Below, piece after piece: positions 14,697 to 23,116 of a stretch of 32,472 bases of DNA. Within the stretch, counting starts at the first letter, position 1. Each line of letters starts with the position of its first letter. Source of the DNA: Pseudomonas pudica (GTDB lineage Bacteria > Pseudomonadota > Gammaproteobacteria > Pseudomonadales > Pseudomonadaceae); the NCBI RefSeq assembly GCF_015680405.1, contig NZ_JADLJS010000050.1, forward strand, positions 1 to 32,472, given 5' to 3'. Position numbers and translations under genes: made by a program. The notes under the pieces are model-generated. The model had not been told where the DNA came from. It did no database searches and was given only the letters and a program-made list of their open reading frames with translations.

Positions 14697-17087
14697 ATGA
14701 AGTTCACCCCGCGTTGCGTCTCTCTCTGGCTCGGCCTTTCCGCGCTCCCGGCATTCGCTGTCGCCCCCCTGGCCTGTGCCGCCGAGCAGCAGCAGGCGTA
14801 TACCTTCGCCCAGCCGGCGCAACCCCTTGCCCAGGCACTCGACACCTTCAGCCGCACCACTGGCCAGAGTGTGATCTACACCTTGGAACTGCAAGGCGTG
14901 CAGGCGCCGGCGCTGAACGGCAGGTTCAGCGCTGAACAGGCCTTGCAACAGCTGCTGGGCACTACCGGGCTGGCCTGGCGCCGCGTCGATGCACGTACGC
15001 TCACCCTCGAAGCAGTGGACACCTCCGGCGCCCTCAACCTGCAGGCCACCACCGTGACCTCGCAACTGGACGACTACAGCTACCAGCCCCCGGCCACGGC
15101 CTCGATCATGCGCGGGCAAGGCCCGAGCCAGGACATCCCCCAGGCCATCAACGTGGTACCGGCCCAGGTCATCCGTGACCAGGCCCCGCGCAACCTCGAT
15201 GACGCCCTGGCCAATGTCAGCGGCATCACCCAGGGCAACAATTTCGGTGGCACCTCCGACACGGTGATGAAGCGCGGCTTCGGCGACAACCGCGACGGCT
15301 CGATCATGCGCGATGGCATGCCCATCGTGCAGGGCCGCAGCCTCAACGCCAGCACCGAGCGGGTCGAAGTGCTCAAAGGCCCGGCCTCGCTGCTGTACGG
15401 CATCCAGGACCCCGGCGGGGTGATCAATGTGGTCAGCAAGCGCCCGCAACTCGAGCAGTACAACGCCCTGACCGTGCGTGGGTCCACCTATGGTCGCGGC
15501 AAGAATGGCAGCGGTGGCGGGTTCGACAGCACCGGTGCGCTGGGCGACAGCAACTTCGCCTATCGCCTGATCGTCGACCACGAAGATGAAGACTACTGGC
15601 GCAACTACGGTGTGCACCGCGAATCGCTGGTAGCGCCGTCGCTGGCCTGGCTGGGCGAAGACACCCAGGTGGTACTGGCCTACGAGCACCGCGAATTTCT
15701 CTACCCCTTCGACCGTGGCACGGCGTTCGGCAACAACGGCCACCCGCTGGACATCCCGGCCACGCGGCGCCTGGACGAACCCTTCAACGACATGGAGGGG
15801 CGTTCCGACCTGTACCGTCTGGAAGTCGACCACCAGCTGGCCGATGACTGGAAGCTGCACTTCGGCTACAGCTTCAACCGCGAAACCTATGATGCCAGCC
15901 AGGTGCGGGTGACCGGCGTGAATGAAAAAACCGGCACGCTGTCGCGCAGCATCGACGGCACCCACAACGCCATGAGCCGTGACCAGTTCGCCACCCTGAG
16001 CCTGGCCGGCAATGTGGAACTGGCCGGGATGCAGAATGACCTGCTGTTCGGTGTCGATCATGAAGACCGCAAGATTTTCCGCGGTGACATGATCCGGCAG
16101 ACCGCCCAATCCACCTTCAGCTATACGAATCCGGTCTACGGTCAGGAAGTGGAGGGTACCACCGTAAAAGCCAGTGACAGCGACCAGACCGACAAACTAC
16201 GCACTGACGCGTTGTTCGTGCAGGACGCGCTGCACCTGGATGATCACTGGATCCTGGTGGCCGGTGCGCGCTTCCAGCAGTTCGACCAGTACGCTGGCCG
16301 TGGCCGCCCGTTCAAGGCCAACACCGACATCAATGGCCAGGCGTGGGTGCCGCATGCAGGTATTGTCTACAAGGTGGACGAGCAGCTGTCGTTTTATGGC
16401 AGCTATAGCGAGTCGTTCAAGCCCAACTCCACCATCGCGCCGCTGGTCGGCAATGTGGTGCTTGACTCGTCGGTGGCGCCAGAAGAGGGCAAATCGTGGG
16501 AACTGGGCGCCAAGCTCGACATACCGGGCCGCCTCACGGGTACCCTGGCGTTGTTCGATATCACCAAGCGCAACGTGCTGGTTTCCAACTTTGATACCAG
16601 TACGCGCGAAACGGTGTACAGCAATGCCGGAGAGGTCAGCTCACGGGGTGTCGAGCTGGACCTGACGGGGCAGTTGAGCGAGCGCTGGAGCCTGATTGGC
16701 AGCTATGCCTTCACCGATGCTGAAGTGACCAAAGACCCGGCCCTCAAGGGCAACCGCCTGCAGAACGTGGCTCGGCACAGTGGTTCGCTGTCGGCGGTGT
16801 ATGACTATGGCAGCCTGTTTGGCGGCGACCGCCTGCGTTTGGGGGCCGGTGCGAGATATGTTGGCGAGCGCGCTGGTAACTCGACCAACACTTTCGCCCT
16901 GCCGTCCTATACCGTGGCCGATGCCTTTGCCAGCTACGAGACCAGGCTCGACGAGCACAAGGTGCTGTTGCAACTGAACGTGAAGAACCTGTTCGACAAG
17001 GTTTATTACAGCTCGGCGGTGAACCAGTACTTTGTGGCCATTGGCGATGCGCGGCAGGTGAGCTTGTCCAGTACCTTCGAGTTCTAG
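14697..17087 (+). CDS. TonB-dependent ferric-siderophore transducer receptor
   Basis: A 796-aa outer-membrane receptor. It has a signal peptide (residues 1-28, cleavage after ACA), a secretin/TonB STN signalling domain (about 50-105, PLAQALDTFSRTTGQSVIY), a plug domain (about 140-260, with DIPQAINVVPAQVI and ERVEVLKGPASLLYG), and a 22-strand-type barrel ending in SLSSTFEF with the terminal aromatic needed for BAM insertion. The STN domain plus upstream sigma/FecR genes make it a transducer that induces its own synthesis. The siderophore is not evident; FoxB-like context suggests a hydroxamate such as ferrioxamine or ferrichrome, which is inference. The ATG at 14697 begins a clear signal peptide. 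Confidence 0.93.
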   Translation: MKFTPRCVSLWLGLSALPAFAVAPLACAAEQQQAYTFAQPAQPLAQALDTFSRTTGQSVIYTLELQGVQAPALNGRFSAEQALQQLLGTTGLAWRRVDARTLTLEAVDTSGALNLQATTVTSQLDDYSYQPPATASIMRGQGPSQDIPQAINVVPAQVIRDQAPRNLDDALANVSGITQGNNFGGTSDTVMKRGFGDNRDGSIMRDGMPIVQGRSLNASTERVEVLKGPASLLYGIQDPGGVINVVSKRPQLEQYNALTVRGSTYGRGKNGSGGGFDSTGALGDSNFAYRLIVDHEDEDYWRNYGVHRESLVAPSLAWLGEDTQVVLAYEHREFLYPFDRGTAFGNNGHPLDIPATRRLDEPFNDMEGRSDLYRLEVDHQLADDWKLHFGYSFNRETYDASQVRVTGVNEKTGTLSRSIDGTHNAMSRDQFATLSLAGNVELAGMQNDLLFGVDHEDRKIFRGDMIRQTAQSTFSYTNPVYGQEVEGTTVKASDSDQTDKLRTDALFVQDALHLDDHWILVAGARFQQFDQYAGRGRPFKANTDINGQAWVPHAGIVYKVDEQLSFYGSYSESFKPNSTIAPLVGNVVLDSSVAPEEGKSWELGAKLDIPGRLTGTLALFDITKRNVLVSNFDTSTRETVYSNAGEVSSRGVELDLTGQLSERWSLIGSYAFTDAEVTKDPALKGNRLQNVARHSGSLSAVYDYGSLFGGDRLRLGAGARYVGERAGNSTNTFALPSYTVADAFASYETRLDEHKVLLQLNVKNLFDKVYYSSAVNQYFVAIGDARQVSLSSTFEF

Positions 17088-17097
17088 GCCAGCCTGT

Positions 17098-17194
17098 CCC
17101 GGCCTCTTCGCGGCTAAAGCCGCTCCCACAGTTACTGCACTGCCCTTGAGGGTGGCGCGGGTCCCTCTGGGAGCGGCCTTAGCCACGAATGGCC
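17098..17194. repeat. REP inverted pair overlapping the AraC gene end
   Basis: The left arm (cctcttcgcggctaaagccgctccca) and right arm (ctgggagcggccttagccacgaatgg) are inverted relatives separated by about 40 nt. They lie between the convergent receptor and AraC genes. The right arm runs into the AraC coding region and contains its stop codon. Confidence 0.8.
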
Positions 17195-18054
17195 GCACGG
17201 TATTCGCCAGGCGTTGCACCGACCGCCTGGCGGAACCGGTTGCTGAAATGGCTGGCACTGGCAAAACCGCACAAAAGGGCAATCTCCCCCAGCGGCATCC
17301 CGCCCAGCCGCAGCATTTGGCAGGCCCGGTGCAGCCGCCGGGCCAGCAGGTACTGGTGCGGTGGCAGCCCGAAGCTGGCGCGAAACATGCGCGCAAAGTG
17401 GTATTCGGACAGGTTGCAGCGCAGGGCCAGCTCGCCCAAGGTAATGGGCTGGTCCAGGTGCGCTTCGATGTAGTCGACCAGTTGCCGGCGCAGGCTCGGT
17501 GCCAGCCCGCCTTTCAGGCGCAGGCCCTGGCGCAGCCCGACCTGGTTGAGCAGCGCATGGTCGACGATCTCGTGCGCCAGGCTGCTGGCCAGCAAGCGTT
17601 CGCCAGGTTCGTCCCAGTCCAGGGTTATCAGCTGGCGAAAGCGCTTGGCCTGCTGCGGGTCATCGAGAAAGGTCGCCTCCTGCAGTTGCAGCTCACGCGG
17701 TTCACGGTCGAGCAGGCGCACGCAGCCCAGAGCGAACTGCGCCTCGCTGACATACAGGTGCGCCAGGCGGATCGCGCCATTGACCACCCAGTTCGATTCC
17801 TGCCCGGCCGGCATCACGCACAGCTTGTCGGGTGCCCCTTTTTCGCCGGGGCGCTGGCGGCGAAAGGTACCGGTGCCGTCGGCGATGTAGCACGACAGGG
17901 TGTGATGGCTCGGTGCCTGGTAATCGCGGGCGTCGTCGCGGTTGCTCCACAACGCTGCCGCCAACCCGTCGCCCAGGTGCGCGCTCAGCTCCAGCCGAGC
18001 GTGGGGCGAGGCGTGCATGGCGTTGAACACTTGCAGTTGGGTGAGTGGCGTCAT
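17179..18054 (-). CDS. AraC-family transcriptional regulator
   Basis: A 291-aa regulator with an N-terminal sensor-like domain (residues 1-185, of unknown ligand) and a C-terminal double HTH (about 190-287: LVDYIEAHLDQPITLGELALRCNLSEYHFARMFRASFGLPPHQYLLARRL, then LGEIALLCGFASASHFSNRFRQAVGATPGEYR). It is divergent from the DMT transporter gene, with about 200 bp between, and is the likely regulator of it. The stop and last codons lie within a REP arm, so the C-terminal residues after PGEYR may have been rewritten by the repeat. Confidence 0.88.
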   Translation of the reverse strand: MTPLTQLQVFNAMHASPHARLELSAHLGDGLAAALWSNRDDARDYQAPSHHTLSCYIADGTGTFRRQRPGEKGAPDKLCVMPAGQESNWVVNGAIRLAHLYVSEAQFALGCVRLLDREPRELQLQEATFLDDPQQAKRFRQLITLDWDEPGERLLASSLAHEIVDHALLNQVGLRQGLRLKGGLAPSLRRQLVDYIEAHLDQPITLGELALRCNLSEYHFARMFRASFGLPPHQYLLARRLHRACQMLRLGGMPLGEIALLCGFASASHFSNRFRQAVGATPGEYRAAIRG

Positions 18055-18195
18055 GGGTGGTTCCTCTTGCCAGCCATCCTACTGCGCCTTGGGCAGGCTT
18101 ACAGCTACCCGAGGGACAAATGCGCAAGTTTGTGCAAGCGCGTGGGTGTTCGACAGGAGAACACTGAAATGCCTCGGCGAGGGCTGCGCCCTCGA

Positions 18196-18215
18196 TTCGC
18201 GGCTTTAGCCGCGAA
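18196..18215. repeat. Single REP-like palindrome
   Basis: A perfect 9-bp stem (ttcgcggct / agccgcgaa) with a 2-nt loop, in the 202-bp region between the AraC and DMT genes. It has the same core as the REP pair at 17098 but no second arm. It lies only 42 nt before the DMT start, so it would be within or near the leader. Confidence 0.7.
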
Positions 18216-18256
18216 GCGCCGGGCACCGATCCTGAAAGGCCCAAGGAACCGCCGCC

Positions 18257-19159
18257 ATGAACCTGTCACTCTACCTGTTAACCGTCCTGATCTGGGGCAC
18301 CACCTGGATCGCCCTGAAACTCCAGCTGGGTGTTGTCGCCATTCCGGTCTCGATCGTCTACCGCTTCGCCTTGGCTGGGCTGATCCTGTTCGCCTTCCTG
18401 TTGCTCACCCGTCGGCTGCAGCCGATGAACCGGCGTGGTCACCAGATCTGTCTGGCCCAGGGCCTGTGCCTGTTCTGCGTCAACTTCATCTGCTTCCTCA
18501 GCGCCAGCCAGTGGATTGCCAGCGGCCTGATCGCCGTGGTGTTCTCCACAGCCACCCTGTGGAATGCACTCAATGCGCGGATCTTCTTCGGCCAGAAAAT
18601 CGCCGGCAATGTGCTCGGCGGCGGCGCTTTGGGGCTACTTGGTCTGGGCCTGCTGTTCTGGCCCGAGCTGTCCCACCACGCGGCCAGCCGCGAAACCCTG
18701 TACGGCCTTGGCCTGGCGCTGCTCGGTACGCTGTGCTTCTCGGCCGGCAACATGCTGTCGAGCATGCAGCAGAAGGCCGGGCTCAAACCCATGACCACCA
18801 ATGCCTGGGGCATGGTCTACGGGGCGGTGATGCTGGCGGTGTTCTGCGTGGTCAGCGGCGTGCCATTCAGCATCGAGTGGAACGTGCGGTACATCGGCTC
18901 GTTGCTGTACCTGGTGGTGCCGGGATCGGTGATCGCCTTTACCGCCTACCTGACCCTGGTCGGGCGCATGGGGCCGGAGCGGGCAGCTTACTGCACGGTG
19001 CTGTTCCCGTTGGTGGCGTTGAATGTGTCGGCAGTGGCCGAGGGGTATCAGTGGACGGCACCGGCCTTGTTGGGGTTGGTGGCGGTGATGGCGGGGAATG
19101 TGCTGGTGTTTCGCAAGCCCAAGGCCAGGGTGGCTGAGGGTGTAGTGGTGGCCAAATAG
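18257..19159 (+). CDS. EamA/DMT-family transporter
   Basis: A 300-aa inner-membrane protein with ten predicted helices in two EamA repeats (first about residues 4-135, starting LYLLTVLIWGTTWIALK; second about 150-290, with GLALLGTLCFSAGNMLSS and ending LLGLVAVMAGNVLVF). The family mainly exports small metabolites such as amino acids. The substrate cannot be read from sequence. The start at 18257 has AAGGAA about 10 nt upstream. The divergent AraC gene is the probable regulator. Confidence 0.88.
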   Translation: MNLSLYLLTVLIWGTTWIALKLQLGVVAIPVSIVYRFALAGLILFAFLLLTRRLQPMNRRGHQICLAQGLCLFCVNFICFLSASQWIASGLIAVVFSTATLWNALNARIFFGQKIAGNVLGGGALGLLGLGLLFWPELSHHAASRETLYGLGLALLGTLCFSAGNMLSSMQQKAGLKPMTTNAWGMVYGAVMLAVFCVVSGVPFSIEWNVRYIGSLLYLVVPGSVIAFTAYLTLVGRMGPERAAYCTVLFPLVALNVSAVAEGYQWTAPALLGLVAVMAGNVLVFRKPKARVAEGVVVAK

Positions 19160-19170
19160 GTGATGGGTTG

Positions 19171-19280
19171 CCTGTGCCGGCCCTTTCGCGGGCTCGCCCG
19201 CTCCCACAAGTACTGCACAGGCCTTTAGGGCGGTGGTGTACCTGTGGGAGCGGGCGAGCCCGCGAAAGGGCCAGGGCAGG
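19171..19280. repeat. REP inverted pair
   Basis: Left arm ccctttcgcgggctcgcccg and right arm cgggcgagcccgcgaaaggg are exact reverse complements over 20 bases; the flanks extend the match. The variable core (ggctcgcc) differs from every other REP in the window but is matched within this pair. It lies between convergent genes. Confidence 0.88.
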
Positions 19281-19293
19281 CAGCAGAGGGCGA

Positions 19294-20268
19294 TCAGCCC
19301 TTCCACACCTGCGGGTTCACCAGATCCCGCGGCCGCTCACCCAGCAGCGCCGCACGCAGGTTGTCGATTGCCCGGTTGGCCATGGCCTCGCGGGTTTCGG
19401 CAGTGGCCGAACCAACATGCGGCAAGGTCAGGGCATTGGGCAGCTTGAACAGCGGCGAATCGCTCAGCGGCTCTTTCTCGTACACATCCAGGCCCGCACC
19501 GCGAATGGTGCCGTTCTGCAGCGCCTCGATCAGCGCAGCCTCGTCCACCACCGGCCCGCGGGCGATGTTGATCAGGAACGCGCTCGGCTTCATCAGTTGC
19601 AACTCACGCGCACCTATCAGTTTGCGGGTGGCATCGGACAACGGCACCACGATGCAGACAAAGTCGGCTTCGCTCAGCAGTTGCTCCAGGCTGCGGAACT
19701 GTGCCCCCAGCTCTTGCTCCAGTGCGGTCTTGCGGCTGTTGCCGGAGTAGATGACCGGCATGTTGAAACCGAACCGGCCACGGCGGGCAATGGCGGCACC
19801 GATGTTGCCCATGCCGACGATGCCCAGGGTCTTGCCGTGCACATCACTGCCGAAGTGGGCCGGGCCTACGGTAGCTTGCCAGTTGCCGGCCTTGGTCCAG
19901 GCGTCCAGTTCGGCGGTGCGGCGGGCGCAGCCCATGATCAGCGAAAAGCCCAGGTCGGCGGTGCTTTCGGTCAGCACGTCGGGAGTGTTGGTCAGGGCGA
20001 TGCCGCGTTCGTTGAAGTAGTCCAGGTCGTAGTTGTCGTAGCCGACCGACACGCTGGATACCACTTCCAGCCTGGCCGCTCCTTCGAGTTGCGCCCGGCC
20101 GAGCTTGCGGCCAACGCCGATCAGGCCATGGGCTTCGGGCAGGGCTTCGTTGAACTGGGCGTTGATATCGCCGAGCTTGGGGTTCGGCACGATCACGTTG
20201 AAGTCTTGCTGCAGGCGTTCGGCCATGGCCGGGGTGATACGGCTGAAGGCCAGGACGGTCTTTTTCAT
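19294..20268 (-). CDS. NAD(P)-dependent 2-hydroxyacid dehydrogenase, GhrB/D-glycerate dehydrogenase-like
   Basis: A 324-aa D-isomer-specific 2-hydroxyacid dehydrogenase. The nucleotide motif GMGNIG is at residues 152-157. The catalytic triad expected for the family is Arg237 (NIARGP), Glu266 (DVYEKEP) and His284 (LPHVGSAT). Likely substrates are glyoxylate, hydroxypyruvate or 2-ketogluconate; sequence alone does not choose. The open frame runs upstream to 20412 through a REP element, but MKKTVLAFSR at 20268 is the start because the fold begins there and the upstream codons are repeat. The KVLHRPLG-like REP sequence is not part of the protein. Confidence 0.88.
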   Translation of the reverse strand: MKKTVLAFSRITPAMAERLQQDFNVIVPNPKLGDINAQFNEALPEAHGLIGVGRKLGRAQLEGAARLEVVSSVSVGYDNYDLDYFNERGIALTNTPDVLTESTADLGFSLIMGCARRTAELDAWTKAGNWQATVGPAHFGSDVHGKTLGIVGMGNIGAAIARRGRFGFNMPVIYSGNSRKTALEQELGAQFRSLEQLLSEADFVCIVVPLSDATRKLIGARELQLMKPSAFLINIARGPVVDEAALIEALQNGTIRGAGLDVYEKEPLSDSPLFKLPNALTLPHVGSATAETREAMANRAIDNLRAALLGERPRDLVNPQVWKG

Positions 20269-20305
20269 CGGGCAACTTCTCTGCAAGGCGGTGGGGCGGT
20301 GGTGG

Positions 20306-20400
20306 TTTCTTCGCGGGTGAACCCGCTCCCACAGGTATTGCACAGGCCTGGAAGGCAGTGGTGTACCTGTGGGAGCGGGTTTACCCGCGAAGAGGCCGGC
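20306..20400. repeat. REP inverted pair
   Basis: Left arm cttcgcgggtgaacccgctc and right arm gagcgggtttacccgcgaag are inverted with one core mismatch, about 40 nt apart. It lies upstream of the hydroxyacid dehydrogenase and downstream of the LysR gene, both on the minus strand. Confidence 0.87.
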
Positions 20401-20447
20401 AATGGTTAGCAACCTACCATTGTCCGCCCCCGCAATGCAGCAGCTTT

Positions 20448-21395
20448 TTAATTGGCGATCATCACCTGATGGGTTTTCAGGTCTGCCTCATGGGCTGCCA
20501 GAATCTCCGGCAGCGAGTTGCGCAGGTACTCGACCCAAGTCTTGATCTTGGCATCCAGGTACTGCCGCGACGGGTAGATGGCGTACAGGTTCAGTTCCTG
20601 CAGCCGGTACTCGGGCAGCACCCGTACCAGGCTGCCATCGCGCAGGCCGTCGATGGCCGAATAGATCGGCAGCACGCCCACGCCCATGCCGCTGCGAATC
20701 GCAGTTTTCATGGCATCGGCAGTATTGACCATGAACGGCGAGCTGGTGATGTTGACCATCTCCTGGCCTTCCGGCCCATCGAACAGCCACTTTTCCAACG
20801 GGATCACCGGGCTGACCATGCGCAGGCAGGCATGCTTGAGCAGGTCGGAAGGCTTGTGCGCAACGCCGTGGCGGGCAATGTAGGCGGGCGAGGCGCAGAC
20901 GATGCTGTAGGTGATGCCCAGGCGCTGGGACACGAACCCGGAGTCGGGCAGTTCGGTGGCCAGCACGATGGAAACGTCATAGCCCTCGTCGAGCAGGTCG
21001 GGCACGCGGTTGGCCATGGTCAGGTCGAAGGTCACGTCCGGGTGCGATTCGCGGTAGCGGGCGATGGCGTCGACCACGAAGTGCTGACCGACCCCGGTCA
21101 TCGAGTGCACCTTCAATTGCCCGGCCGGGCGGGCATGTGCGTCGCTTGCCTCGGCCTCGGCTTCTTCGACATAGGTAAGAATCTGTTCGCAACGCATCAG
21201 GTAGCGCTTGCCGGCTTCGGTCAGCGCAATGCGGCGGGTAGTACGGTTGAGCAGCCTTGTTTGCAGATGGGCTTCCAGGTTGGAGACCGCCCGCGACACG
21301 TTCGCGGTGGTCGTATCCAGTTGCCCGGCGGCAGCGGTAAAACTGCCAAGTTGGGCTACGCAACTGAAAGCACGCATGTTTTGCAGGGTGTCCAT
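20448..21395 (-). CDS. LysR-family regulator (AaeR-like position)
   Basis: A 315-aa LysR regulator with an N-terminal winged HTH (residues 3-62, MRAFSCVAQLGSFTAAAGQLDTTTANVSRAVSNLEAHLQTRLLNRTTRRIALTEAG) and a C-terminal inducer-binding domain (about 92-300). It is divergent from the efflux operon across 191 bp, the same arrangement as aaeR-aaeXAB in E. coli, where the LysR protein responds to aromatic carboxylates. The inducer here is unknown. Confidence 0.88.
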   Translation of the reverse strand: MDTLQNMRAFSCVAQLGSFTAAAGQLDTTTANVSRAVSNLEAHLQTRLLNRTTRRIALTEAGKRYLMRCEQILTYVEEAEAEASDAHARPAGQLKVHSMTGVGQHFVVDAIARYRESHPDVTFDLTMANRVPDLLDEGYDVSIVLATELPDSGFVSQRLGITYSIVCASPAYIARHGVAHKPSDLLKHACLRMVSPVIPLEKWLFDGPEGQEMVNITSSPFMVNTADAMKTAIRSGMGVGVLPIYSAIDGLRDGSLVRVLPEYRLQELNLYAIYPSRQYLDAKIKTWVEYLRNSLPEILAAHEADLKTHQVMIAN

Positions 21396-21586
21396 GGGTC
21401 ACTCTCGATGTAGAGGACAAAATTGTGTCACGAAGTAACGTAAAAGAGATGAAAAGTTGCCTTCGACCAAAGGCGGATTATCGCTGTTTTGGTAACAAAG
21501 ATTCGCAGGAATCCACGCTTATCGCCAGTGCTGCCGCCCCCTAGAATTGCCCGGCCCCTCCAACTCTTCCTCGGGAAATCGCAGCT

Positions 21587-23116
21587 GTGCCGCGTCGCAT
21601 CATCAGAACGCTCAGTGCGTTCAGTGCCTGTGCCCTTGCCCTCACCTTGAGCGGCTGTATCGGAACCTGGGGCATTGCCCCGCAAAGCAAGACGCTGCAA
21701 GCCAACAACCTGAACACCGACGCGGCCATACGCGAAGCCGCGACCGACGCCCACTGGCCCGACCAGCAGTGGTGGCACGCCTATGGCGACCCACAGCTGG
21801 ACCGCTGGGTTGCCCTGGCCGTGGCCGGCAGCCCAAGCCTGGCCATGGCTGCGGCGCGGGTACGCGAAGCCAAGGCCATGGCCGGCGTGGTCGAGTCGGC
21901 GGAAAAACTCCAGGCCAATGGCCAGGCCACGCTCAAGCGTCACAACTGGCCTGAAGACCAGTTCTACGGCCCGGGCGCGCTGTCCGGCGCCAATACCTGG
22001 GACAACAACGCCGCCATTGGCTTCAGCTATGCACTCGACCTGTGGGGCCGCGAACGCAATGCCAGCGAGCAGGCCGTGGATCAGGCGCACATGAGTGTGG
22101 CCGAAGCCCGCCAGGCGCAGCTGGAGCTGCAGAACAACGTGGTGCGCGCCTACATCCAGCTGAGCCTGCACTTCGCCCAGCGCGATATCGTCAAGGCCGA
22201 GCTGGACCAGCAGGAGCAGATTCTGGCCTTGGCCAAGCGCCGGCTGGATGCAGGCATCGGTACTCATTTCGAAGTCAGCCAGGCCGAAGCGCCGTTGCCG
22301 GAAACCCATCGCCAGCTCGACAGCCTGGACGAAGAAATTGCCCTGGCCCGTAACCAGCTGGCCGCCCTGGCAGGCAAGGGCCCGGGGGAAGGCGCACAGT
22401 TGCAGCGCCCGAGCCTGGCCCTGGCCGCGCCGCTGAAGCTGCCGTCGAATCTGCCGGCCGAACTGGTCGGCCAGCGCCCCGACGTGGTCGCCAGCCGTTG
22501 GCAGGTGGCCGCCCAGGCGCGGGGTATCGATGTTGCCCATGCCGGCTTCTTCCCCAACGTAGACCTGGTCGGCAGCCTCGGCTTCATGGCAACCGGTGGT
22601 GGCCCGCTGGAATTCCTCACCGGGCGCAAGTTCAACTACAACGTCGGCCCGGCCATCAGCCTGCCGATCTTCGACGGCGGCCGCCTGCGCTCGCAGCTGG
22701 GCGTGGCCTCTGCGGGCTATGACATGGCAGTGGCGCGCTACAACCAGACCGTGGTCGGTGCGCTGAAGAACATCTCCGACCAGCTGATTCGCCGTGAGTC
22801 GATGAAAGAGCAGTCGCACTTCGCCGCTGAGTCGGTCGCGGCTGCGCAGAAAACCTACGACATCGCCATGGTCGCCTTCCAGCGTGGCCTTACCGACTAC
22901 CTCAACGTGCTCAACGCCCAGACCTTGCTGTTCCGCCAGCAGCAGGTGCAACAGCAGGTGCAGGCCGCCCGCCTGATTGCCCATGCCGAGTTGGTCACTG
23001 CCTTGGGCGGCGGCTTGCAGGCTGGCCAGGACGTGCCGAAAGAGGAGCGCCAGGCCGCACCGAAAACCCCGGCCACCCTGGCCATTTTCGACAAGAAGCC
23101 GGATAACGCCGAATGA
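21587..23116 (+). CDS. Outer-membrane efflux factor (TolC/NodT-type lipoprotein)
   Basis: A 509-aa outer-membrane factor with a lipoprotein signal (residues 1-24, lipobox LSGC with Cys24), two OEP repeats (about 60-255 and 285-480) and the family segments IGFSYALDLWGRERN, ELVGQRPDVVASRWQVAAQ and VGPAISLPIFDGGRLRSQL. It would form the outer-membrane channel for the FUSC pump encoded next. The start is GTG at 21587, with a GGGAAA sequence about 10 nt upstream; no nearer ATG keeps the signal peptide. It overlaps the next gene by 4 bases (ATGA), indicating coupling. Confidence 0.88.
   Translation: MPRRIIRTLSAFSACALALTLSGCIGTWGIAPQSKTLQANNLNTDAAIREAATDAHWPDQQWWHAYGDPQLDRWVALAVAGSPSLAMAAARVREAKAMAGVVESAEKLQANGQATLKRHNWPEDQFYGPGALSGANTWDNNAAIGFSYALDLWGRERNASEQAVDQAHMSVAEARQAQLELQNNVVRAYIQLSLHFAQRDIVKAELDQQEQILALAKRRLDAGIGTHFEVSQAEAPLPETHRQLDSLDEEIALARNQLAALAGKGPGEGAQLQRPSLALAAPLKLPSNLPAELVGQRPDVVASRWQVAAQARGIDVAHAGFFPNVDLVGSLGFMATGGGPLEFLTGRKFNYNVGPAISLPIFDGGRLRSQLGVASAGYDMAVARYNQTVVGALKNISDQLIRRESMKEQSHFAAESVAAAQKTYDIAMVAFQRGLTDYLNVLNAQTLLFRQQQVQQQVQAARLIAHAELVTALGGGLQAGQDVPKEERQAAPKTPATLAIFDKKPDNAE

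Noticed and set aside
17146..19137. A 663-codon plus-strand frame through the AraC and DMT genes
   Set aside because: It is antisense to AraC and out of frame with the DMT gene, crosses their shared promoter region and has no domain.
19294..20412. Extended 372-aa form of the hydroxyacid dehydrogenase
   Set aside because: The extra 48 N-terminal codons are REP sequence; the fold begins at MKKTVLAFSR (20268).
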